Below, in pieces: positions 55,645 to 64,000 of a DNA stretch of 64,000 nt; the stretch's first letter is position 1, and each line of letters opens with the position of its first letter. A program made the translations under genes and the position numbers. The notes below the pieces were generated by a model. That model did no database searches, was not told the origin of the DNA, and worked only from the letters and a program-made list of their open reading frames with translations. The stretch lies in NCBI GenBank assembly GCA_033964015.1, contig JAWWUD010000105.1, forward strand, positions 248,001-312,000, in the 5' to 3' direction. This DNA is from Scolanthus callimorphus (Eukaryota; Cnidaria; Anthozoa; Actiniaria; Edwardsiidae).

Positions 55645-55732
55645 TGTCTTTGTTTCATGTTCTTCATCTCTTTCTAAAATTCTATAGGCTATGGAATTTT
55701 AGAAGGAGATGAAGAAAATGAAACAGACAGAA
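55645..55732. repeat. Hairpin in copy B
   Basis: CTGTCTTTGTTTCATGTTCT, TCATCTCTTTCTAAAATTC and its complement flank a short TATAGGCTAT centre. Only the left arm is present in A, so this is a local inverted duplication. Confidence 0.75.
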
Positions 55733-56051
55733 TAGGAGTATCTTGTTCCAAGTTTTTCAAAATTTTCTCAGGGGGAGCAAAACTGAAATTCTTTTGCTTT
55801 TATGTCTCATTCTTATTTTCTCAATTTTTCCCCCCGAAACCTCCATTTTCAGTATATCAAGTGCAATTAGGTGAAAATTAGAGTACCATAAGATGCTTTT
55901 ATGGGCATCTTGTGAACATGAAACTTGCTCCATCCAAAATTGCTCCAACCAAAATTGCTCCACCCATGCAATTATTTGGAACGACTTTAGACTTTGCGGC
56001 TTAATTTAACACCCTTAAACTTTTTGTAGGGTCTGCATGCAAGTATAGTAA

Positions 56052-57269
56052 TGTATCAGTCAATTCCAGCGGTGACCATCCCCTCCCCGGGACACCGCGG
56101 GGCATTTGCACACCACTGCCATCCCTGGGGTGGGGAATTTTGCTGGCCCCGGGGTCGGGAATTGTTTTTCCCGGGGGGAGGAGTGGGGAATTTTGGTTTT
56201 TTCATCTCAAGCGCGTCGGGTTTTGCAAACTACAACACCAGTTATAATAACTATCCATTGGCACTTACAAAGTCCCAGTTACAGAAAATAACGCCACATA
56301 AAATATAATGAAGAGCATGGCCCGTATACACCACGTTTGGGGAAGACACATTTCGCAGTTAATGTATCAGTCAATTCCAGCGGTGACCATCCCCTCCCCG
56401 GGACACCGTGGGGCATTTGCACACCACTGCCTTCCCTTGGGTGGGGAATTTTGAAATTTTCCTGGCCCCGGGGTCGGGAATTGTGTTTCCCCGGGGGAGG
56501 GGGGTGGGGAATTTTGGTTTCCTCATCTCAAGCGCATCGGGTTTTGCGAGCTACAACACCAGTTATAATAACTATCGATTGGCAGTTACAATGTCCCAAG
56601 AAAATAACGCCACATAAATATAATGCAGAGCATGGCCCGTATACACCACGTTTGGAGACTGACACATTTGCACATTTCACAGTTAACGTCTTCTATAGAG
56701 AAGAAACAGATTTCGCATTTCGTCTCAGTGGAAAAACATAAAAATGAATTGACACTATAAACAGAGTTCCAATTTCGCAAAAAGTCAAGTAACATAACTG
56801 CGAAATAGTTGCTCTGCAAATAGAAAGGTAAATTTCGCATTGAGAGATTCCGGGACAATTTGCAGCCAAATTGCTACAACCGCAAATGGCCTAGGAATGT
56901 CTACCGATATTGTACTAATACCTTAGTTTCACTTCTTTATTTATATTTTGTCTCGCTTCAGTGAAATGAGAACTCGTTCAAAGACGAGAAAACTAAAGTA
57001 CATTTAAAACGCATTATAAATGCTCGGACAGTATGAATGGAGTTGAAGTTTTTGTTGTGAAGCTTTGTCATGCAGAGTCGAAGGAATCTTACCGTCTTTT
57101 TTCTCGTCCCGGGGGTGGGGCATTTTCCCGCTTTTTGTGTTCCCCGCCATGGGGTATTTTGCATTTTTGCTAACCCGGGGGCGGGGAATTTTCAGTTTTA
57201 TTTTTAGAAATGACCAAAATCCCGGAGGTTGCCCGGTGGGCATGGTCACCGCTGGAATTGACTGATACA
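56052..57269. mobile_element. 1.22-kb element in copy B, TAA target duplication
   Basis: TGTATCAGTCAATTCCAGCG at the left and CGCTGGAATTGACTGATACA at the right, with TAA flanking each end. The left terminal region (about 305 bp) is repeated in tandem, so the terminus occurs again at about 56362. The matching position in copy A has no insertion. The open frames here come from G-rich repeat sequence. Confidence 0.8.
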
Positions 57270-58064
57270 TAACTCATGTTATTTCCATTATGAAATCCAG
57301 ATGCCAACAAGGAAAGTCAATTTTAGTTTATTTACAATATACAGCTGACGATTTTTATAGAATTGCATGGTTGACATAGAGTTTCCCTATTGTAGTACTC
57401 CAAGGCGATGAACTTTGAAATTTTATTTCTTCAATTTTTACTAGTTGTTATGGCATATTTTATAGTTCTTCCAAACAAACCGCAATCAAGCCAAGAGCTT
57501 CTAAGTGTTTCAGTAACTGGATTTTTGGCCACTTTTAGCCACAATTGCCTGGAATCCTAGTAAAATGTCTCATAATTATTTCTCTGATGAGTTGGGGGGA
57601 ATGCTAATTTTTTGTGGACTACATGCTGGACAATCTTAAAATATAGGGAAAAAGTTCACTTGTTTCTCCCCCCGACATACATAATGATTGTATACCGGTA
57701 ATGAGTGCCTGTGTATCATGCCCACTGAACAGATAACAAAGTAAATTATTCCACTTGTAGGAAAGATATTTTCGGGTGTCCCCACCTTGACAAAGTGTCC
57801 CACAGTGTTCAATTTGCTGGGATTATTTTGTTTCAGTGGTGACAAAATTGTTCTGATAATGCATGTTATTCCACCAAGATAATATTGTCCTGAACAAATC
57901 ACGAAAGTTATTGCTGAGAGCATGCTAATCCTGACATGGCACACATGCCAAGCAATACATTAATCAAGTTATCAATATTTGGTTATCTTGTCAGCCCTGA
58001 AAAAGTCTCTGCAGTTGCAAAATTGTAAAGACTAAATTTATTTAATTCTCAAATAAATTTGATT

Positions 58065-58268
58065 GTGTGTTTCCAAAAAATATCCATATCCCCCCCCCCC
58101 CCCCCCCCCCAGAAGGTTGTTGAGAAGAAATGACCCCCCCCCCCCCCCCCCCTCCCCTCTGGAATTTCCGAAGAAAAATACAGTGTTTGTATGAAAAGAT
58201 CAGTAAATTGACTCCCCCACCCCTCTGGAATTTCCAATCCCTTCCGTAGGGGGGGGGGGGGGGGGTAA
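58065..58268. repeat. MITE remnant with long C and G tracts
   Basis: TGTGTGTTTCCAAAAAATAT starts it, as in 42687. It contains runs of 21 C (58090-58110), 19 C (58134-58152) and 17 G (58249-58265). Confidence 0.75.
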
Positions 58269-58521
58269 ATTTAGTCATGACAAAATTTGCAACATGCAGA
58301 GACTTTTTGATGACTAGAAAGGTTACCAGATATTTTAGGGGGATTCAAAGACTTGATAAACTAGTGCAAAATGTGTAAAATGCTGTATTTTCTTCAAATC
58401 TGATATTTCTGCTGTTTTGCTATTAAAATACCCCAGTATTGTGTGGGGTGCAATCATTAAGCTTCACTGGACTCCTATGTTGAGGATCATCCACCCGCTG
58501 TTTTTTTAGTGGCTAGATGCT

Positions 58522-58522
<1 letters not shown>

Positions 58523-58556
<34 letters not shown>
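58523..58556. repeat. Poly(C) tract, 34 bases
   Basis: The longest homopolymer in the window. The exact length should be treated as uncertain because such runs are error-prone in sequencing and assembly. Confidence 0.85.
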
Positions 58557-58557
<1 letters not shown>

Positions 58558-58678
58558 CCATCATCTTTATACTTTTGAGCCCCCGGTCCCAAAAAATAGG
58601 ATCCATGACCTGATTTGTTCACTATGTATGCTTGGGGAGAAAAGGTAAGACCTTAAAATTTTACTGTATACCTACAGT

Positions 58679-59232
58679 AGGGCATCTGACAGGGTGCGGT
58701 GGTGCGGATCCGCACAATTTGGTCATTTCTGCACCTTGAGAGCTTTCCCCGCACCAGCTTTCCTGGTGAACAAAATAGCCTGGGCCCTTTTTCAAAAAAA
58801 CAAGAGCTTGCCGAGAGTTTCTCGTCAAATTTCTGTCCAAAAACTTGCCCTCTTGCCCTTTTGAGTACAAAAATGCCCTGTTAATGGAGATTGGAGTGCA
58901 ACTTTCAGTATGTATAAATTGTTTTAGAGGCGAATTAGACCCGTTTCAGAGGTGTTATTATCAGAAATCCAGTAAGTGATTTAGCCTATTTCTCTGTACA
59001 TTTAAGCTTAAGCTAAGTTAACTTTTAACATTTCCCCCCTGTTTTATCAAAGCTTTTGTGTGCAAAAGCATCTTTCAATGTGTATACATAATGGTAGACC
59101 ATATTAAACTCTGAAATTGTTTTAGAGGTGAATTAAATTTGTTTTAGAGGCATTTAATTTTCCGCACAATTTGCCTTTCGCACATTTTGCCCTGAAATTT
59201 CCGCACAATTTCCGCACCCTGTCAGATGCCCT
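58679..59232. mobile_element. 554-bp MITE, AGGGCATCTGACAGGGTGCG termini
   Basis: The left end AGGGCATCTGACAGGGTGCG and the right end CGCACCCTGTCAGATGCCCT are exact complements, followed by further GCACAATTTGG/CGCACAATTT similarity. No clear target duplication. Confidence 0.8.
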
Positions 59233-59651
59233 GAAGGAGGACCTGAAATTTTTGTGCAGTTATCAAAGGAAATTTAAGCGACAGAAGTTGATTGTTGTAC
59301 TCAGGTATGTAAAGGCTTGACAAGCACAATGGGGGCTTATATGCAGATCAAAATAATATTTTGCTGTTGAGGGACAGCTGAGGCAACCAAACCTGGCAGT
59401 CTACTTTATTTGTGCCAGCCATATTTAAAATAATGACAATTTGTTGTCATGGCAAACCATTTAAGGTGGTGGACAAGTTTCTATACTGAGTTATGTCAAC
59501 CCTGTTGCTCGAAAAACCTTGAGATATCAAAATATAGGGCTTTTGACACAGGAAAGTACCTAAATATGTCAAAAATTTTGCTGTATTTTAGTGGACCAGA
59601 AGCAAAAAAAAAGCTATAGCAATTTTTCAAAGAAAATCGGGAGATTTTACT

Positions 59652-59779
59652 TAAAGGCCCATCACCAACCGGGAGCCTTTGCGCCAAGTTTTCTTTTGTT
59701 TTCAAATTGATCCATTGTTTTTCGGGTGCTCTGATTTGCTAAGAGTCCTCAAAGGCTCTCGGTTGGTGATGGGCCTTTA
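59652..59779. mobile_element. 128-bp MITE
   Basis: TAAAGGCCCATCACCAACCG then GGAGCCTTTG is mirrored by CAAAGGCTCTCGGTTGGTGA then TGGGCCTTTA. Confidence 0.8.
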
Positions 59780-60448
59780 AAAGCCGGGAGACCCGGAGAT
59801 GAGGTAAAAAAATGGGAGACTCCTGGCAAAACCTGGAGAGTTGACATCCCTGCTATACAATCCCCAATTCACATGTGACCGAGACAACTCTGGGTTGGGA
59901 GATATGGTATCTCTGTAGCTAGGATAGCCATCAGCTCCATGTAAACTGTCTGTCTCAGGGGTAGGGCCAACTTTATTTGTTGTGCATGCTGCATGTGTTA
60001 GCCACAACACCAAGATAACTTGGTGCAATTTTTTTTTTTTCATGTGAAACAGGAGCAAGTTTTTTCCCTTACTCCCCAAGATGATGAACAATACCTACCT
60101 TTTTATAAGTTATGCTGTTCCTCAAAATGTTTTGTCTTTTTTAAAAGGCATGCCAGTCCTGCCCAATATAACTGTGATAGACAGGGATTTTTTGTTACTA
60201 TGGCAACATGTCACATTATCAAATGATGCAATAGAAAGCCCATCAGTATACAGTTAATATTTGAATACATGTAGTTCATGGTAAAATGTTCATTAAATGT
60301 TCCCAATGTCAAGTGAATGTCAAAAAAAGCAAAATTAGCATCACACCCCCTTAATTTGGTTGCTCTGGCAACAAGAATCTTAAGGATGGCACAACAAAGC
60401 TGACTGTCATGAGACATTTGTACCAGTGCATAAAGCCCCATGTTAAGC

Positions 60449-60800
60449 CTTTATTATATCCATGTTAAAATCACACGCGTGTTCTGCAATCTGATTGGCT
60501 CTCAGCAGGTCAATTTATTCCTAAATTGACGTCATTTAAGATTTTTGACATTGCGCGAGCAGAATGTTCTACTTCTAGCATGCGCTGCATTTTCAAGTTT
60601 GGTTATTTCCATTTGGTTCGAAAAATATTTTCTATGGAAATGATTTCAACATTGATATAAAGTGGTAATTGACTTGAGTGGAGTGCAATTTTGGTCAGAA
60701 ATCATACTTGTGATTTCAAATCGACCTCACGCTTTTTGAAATCACATGTATGATTTCTGACCAAATTGCACTCCACTCACAGGTCAATTACCATTATTAA
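60449..60800. mobile_element. Short relative of the 36163-37470 insertion
   Basis: TTATTATATCCATGTTAAAA at one end and a GTGGAGTGCAATTTTGGTCA palindrome at the other, in the opposite order to copy A's insertion. It is a deletion derivative of that family. Confidence 0.65.
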
Positions 60801-61345
60801 CACACCTGCATAGATTTACACTTTGTGTTTTTCTTTTTTATACCAAGGTGTACGCTAAAAGATCGCAGGCCTTGATTTTTGAACAACAACAAAATTGACG
60901 TCTTGAAAGTGTGAAGTCTGGCAAATCATCCAATACTAAAACTTTTTCATTTTCATTTCATTTCTTTTTTATTGAGATATTTTTAAGTATAAAATAAATG
61001 CACTATGCTTGCAAGCACGTCTCTCTCCCTGTTTCTTATTGTTAGGTTTTTGCACTGTCATTCTCCTATCATTTTTTGTTGAATGTGTGGTATAGGGGGC
61101 ATCATTCTTTTTATAGTATATAAGGGAGGTGGCAAAAGTATTTTAACTTTGGCTAGGTGCATAAAAAAGAACTTAAACCTGCAATGACTGTTTATAATGT
61201 AAAGTACAGCTTTATCATGAGATCACATCCACTATCTTGTTATATTGTGGATTGATAAAATAAAATTAGTCTAGATAAAATAAACCTATTTTTCATACAA
61301 CTACTATACTGCTTCTTCTGACATCTTTCATTCCGTATGATAGTT

Positions 61346-62206
61346 GGGAGCTCCGCTTTTAGCCAGTGGCTAAATCTATATATTATCTTGGGAAGGGATG
61401 AACCTCAGACAACCAAACTTGGGTGAAGTTGTCTTAGTGGCAAGGGGGGTGCAACTGCATGGTAACGTGGTATGACGTCATCAATGACGTCATCACAGGA
61501 GAAAAACAATATATCTCAGGAGGGATGAAGCTCAGTCAACCAAACTTGGGTGAAGTTGTCTTAGTGACAAGGGGGGTGCAACTGCATGGTCACGTGGTAT
61601 GACGTCATCAATGACGTCATCATAAGAGCAAAACAAGATATCTCGGGAAGGGATGAACCTCAGACAACCAAACTTGGGTGAAGTTGTCTTAGTCGCAAGG
61701 GGGGTGCAACTGCATGGTCACGTGGTATTACGTCATCAATGACGTCATCATAAGAGAAAAACATTATATCTCGGGAAGGGATGAACCTCAGACAACCAAA
61801 CTTGGGTGAAGTTGTCTTAGTGGCAAGGGGGTGCAACTGTCTGGTCACGTGGTATGACGTCATCGATGACATCATCATAGAAAAACAACATATCTCGGGA
61901 AGGGATGAAGCTCAGACAACCAAACTTGGGTGAAGTTGTCGGCAAGGGGGTGCAACTTCCTGGTCACGTGGTATGACGTCATCGATGACGTCATAAAACG
62001 AGAAAAGGTTGATATCTTTGGATGGGATGAGCCTCAGACAACCAAACTTGGGTGAAATTATCTACGTGGCAAGGGGAGTGTAAGTGCTTAGTCACGTGGT
62101 ATGACGTTGGCTATCTATGTACAATGGCATTAACACATGTCTCATTAACACAGAAAAATATGTAGCCGGGAGCTCCGCTTTTAGCCAGTGGCTAAATCTA
62201 TATATT
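61346..62206 (+). repeat. Six-unit 126-bp satellite between two 3'-end motifs
   Basis: Units begin at about 61386, 61512, 61640, 61768, 61889 and 62012 (TATCTCGGGAAGGGATGA, ACCAAACTTGGGTGAAGTTG, GGGGTGCAACTG, GTCACGTGGTATGACGTCAT). Most units carry two TGACGTCA palindromes close together and a CACGTG. The array is bracketed by direct copies of GGAGCTCCGCTTTTAGCCAG (61346 and 62167), each with the TTAGCCAGTGGCTAA hairpin and CTATATATTA. Confidence 0.85.
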
Positions 62207-62265
62207 ACTTACTTAAAGGTACTTACTTACTTAAAGGTACTTACTTACTTACTTGTGATTAGTGT
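62207..62265. repeat. (CTTA)n microsatellite
   Basis: TTACTTACTTAAAGG units repeat directly after the last 3'-end motif. Confidence 0.8.
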
Positions 62266-62303
62266 CCACTAAAATTGTGTAACTATACGCCTCAAGATAC
62301 TTA

Positions 62304-62893
62304 GGGAGCATTCATAATTTATCTAGAGGGGGGGGCTATGATGATTTTGAGGGGGGGGCCTCTGTTTTTCCCTAATATGATTTAGGGGGGGGCTATGGAA
62401 AATTTCCAACAAAATAACATTGAGCATAGGGGGGCCAACCATTTTTTCCCGAAAAAAATTATACAAAATACAGTAAAAACCCGCATATAAGAACCTGTTA
62501 GGCTAAAATTTTCATTTTAATCCCCCTCGGCATAATAACCTAATAAGGTTATTAAATAAATTTTAAGTTAGGTTCTTATCTGCAGTGGAGTTGCTGTAAA
62601 AGTGTGTAGGTAGAAACTCCTGAATTGGAAGATTATCATCTGATTTTATTTAAAAGTAACTGGGCAATCATTTTTTTTTCTTTCTGAAAAATGGATAAGA
62701 TTAATAGCAATCTTCAGGATCAGTAACTATCACAAGACTTTAATATGGCTAAGGGTGTATATGTGATGGGGGGGGGGGGGCTATGATATTTTCTTTGATT
62801 AATTGGCATCTCTTGAGGGGGGAAATGAAAATGAAAAGAAAAAAATTAGGAAATCATCAAAGGCCCCCCTCTAGATAAATTATGAATGCTCTC
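62304..62893. mobile_element. 590-bp MITE, TTA target duplication
   Basis: GGGAGCATTCATAATTTATC then TAGAGGGGGG at the left, mirrored by CCCCCCTCTAGATAAATTAT then GAATGCTCTC at the right. TTA flanks both sides (62301-62303, 62894-62896). A second inverted structure lies inside (AAGAACCTGTTAGGCTAAAA against TTAAGTTAGGTTCTTA, about 62488-62580), a probable nested insertion. Confidence 0.8.
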
Positions 62894-62896
62894 TTA

Positions 62897-64000
62897 AGAG
62901 CCGCTGCCTGTAAATATCAAGCATCGTCCGACAGATCAAAAAAATCGACCTCCAGTTTATTTTATAAAATGAGCTCCCATATGGAACTATTTTTGAAAAT
63001 GGAGTTTTAAATTTTCAGCGAGTTTAATTTTTCGAGAAATCTCGTCAGTCTGATTTCACCCAAATAGGGCTCGTCGCGACACCGAAAATCGAAAAATTTT
63101 GCCTAGATTGGAAGCCTCGCAAAGCCTGAAAGCGAAAGATATTGAGATTTTGTTTTCGATCTCATAAAAGTGTGTCATCTAGACGGCTGGAAACGGTAAG
63201 ATTATTTTTGCTTTTGATTTTCCAAAAAATTTGCAGGACCCTACATGAGCCCCGTCAAAAGCAAAAATCGTTCTGCTTAAATTTGACTAGAATTCAGGGG
63301 CAAGAATCTCAGCTGGTGCGCATCGAATTTTCAATAAAAAAGTTTTTACATTATTCCCAACCTTTCAATTCTATCATTTAAAAAAATTAATCGCGGCCCG
63401 CAAATATTTACCTTCTACGAGAGCGAAACGTCAAAGTCACTTTTGTATTTTTCACATGACACGCGATTCAAATTGACTTCATGCCAGGAAGGGAAATATT
63501 CACATTTACTTGTTTGAATTGTTCTAAAAAGGCATTTATTATTATAGAAATAGTCAAAGAAGTCAGGTTAGCTGTCGTAGCCCTAGATTTAGTAAATATA
63601 CAGATTTAGAAATTTCCAATCTTTGAACATAATTAGCATAAAGCGAGACAGACTGTACTTGCGTGAGAAGTTGATTCACTACGAATTTACACATCTTTTC
63701 TTAGAGGAGGAATTTTTCCAACATGTACACTAGTTGCTCCTGAAAGGAATCGCTCCTTTTATTTTACCAACTGGAAGATAAGATAACTTTTGTATTTTTA
63801 GGCTTCGAACTACAAAACTTTGGTTTTGCTGTTTCAATTGTTTTCTTAGCCGATGCTAATTGAATTACTTTAGCCGAGTTATTTTTAGCGCATGGGAATG
63901 AATATGAATTAAAAGCTTTCATAAATCGGGAAATAAATAAATGAATTACGAGCAAATGTACTCTTTTATTTGGGTTTATAATTTGAGTCTTTGGTTTTTC
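62897..64000. other. No gene recognised
   Basis: AT-rich DNA without repeats shared with the rest of the window and without credible coding frames. Confidence 0.45.

Larger units (their letters stand above)
54022..61385 (+). mobile_element. Large repeat element, copy B (7.36 kb)
   Basis: Collinear partner of copy A, with the same 5' hairpin end and the same 3' end, except that the 3' palindrome reads TTAGCCAGTGGCTAA instead of TTAGGCAGTGCCTAA, a paired change that keeps the stem. The flanks outside the ends share no similarity with A's flanks. B carries its own insertions (56052-57269, MITE pieces near 58065-58265, 58679-59232, 59652-59779, 60449-60800). Exon-like remnants near 54330-54574 and 55075-55200 match A. 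No intact replicase or transposase is visible. Confidence 0.7.

Noticed and set aside
56051..56741. Glycine/proline-rich frames near 56-56.7 kb
   Set aside because: They derive from G-rich tandem terminal repeats of the 56052-57269 element; the two frames are the same repeat read twice.

Overview
The window looks like a gene-poor, AT-rich, repeat-saturated stretch of an animal genome, most likely a cnidarian such as a coral. This is inferred from spliced coding pieces with GT-AG introns, jockey/CR1-type LINE fragments, a tyrosine-recombinase element remnant, and a very high density of short inverted-repeat elements. I see no rRNA, no complete tRNA, no CRISPR array and no bacterial gene organisation. 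Species assignment is not possible from the sequence alone.

Left part (1-15.2 kb): the most notable gene is a five-exon locus at 2701-7298 (+), here called L1. Its product has an N-terminal Cys/His-rich zinc-binding region split over two exons, a long helical region, an RNase H/DDE-like core candidate, a C2H2 finger, a helix-turn-helix-like block and a SAP-like C-terminus. Two one-base frame breaks (about 2985 and 6500) mean that it is either a young pseudogene or carries sequence errors. A decayed paralogue, L2, lies on the other strand at 43030-44631 and shares motifs and part of the exon structure. Such a multi-copy, multi-domain family in repeat-rich DNA suggests an undescribed DNA transposase or a gene derived from one. 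Next to L1 is a 5'-truncated LINE (7951-10592, minus). Small candidate host exons lie at 13713-14151, and a second LINE endonuclease fragment at 14513-15242.

Middle (15.3-35 kb): a 3.08-kb element with terminal inverted repeats built from tandem 17-mers (15293-18369) encloses a spliced micro-ORF candidate. It is followed by nested hairpin elements, a broken tyrosine recombinase (24985-26043), several near-perfect palindromes, a 1.07-kb inverted-repeat element (30098-31171), a candidate two-exon small gene (32232-32999), and a 1.22-kb hAT-like element with a 7-bp target duplication (33457-34675).

Right part (35-64 kb): two collinear copies, A (35282-41232) and B (54022-61385), of one large mobile element share sharp ends. 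The 5' end starts at TAGCGGAGCTCC plus a GC hairpin. The 3' end is a GGAGCTCCGCTTTTAG motif, a covarying hairpin and CTATATATTA. Each copy has its own later insertions, so the other copy serves as the empty site. Between them lie L2, an isolated terminal exon (46615-46743), a 2.9-kb palindrome of 295-bp tandem units (46807-49717) and several MITEs. After B comes a six-unit satellite carrying paired TGACGTCA palindromes. Four elements have 3-bp TWA target duplications and look like non-autonomous PIF/Harbinger relatives, but no matching transposase was found.
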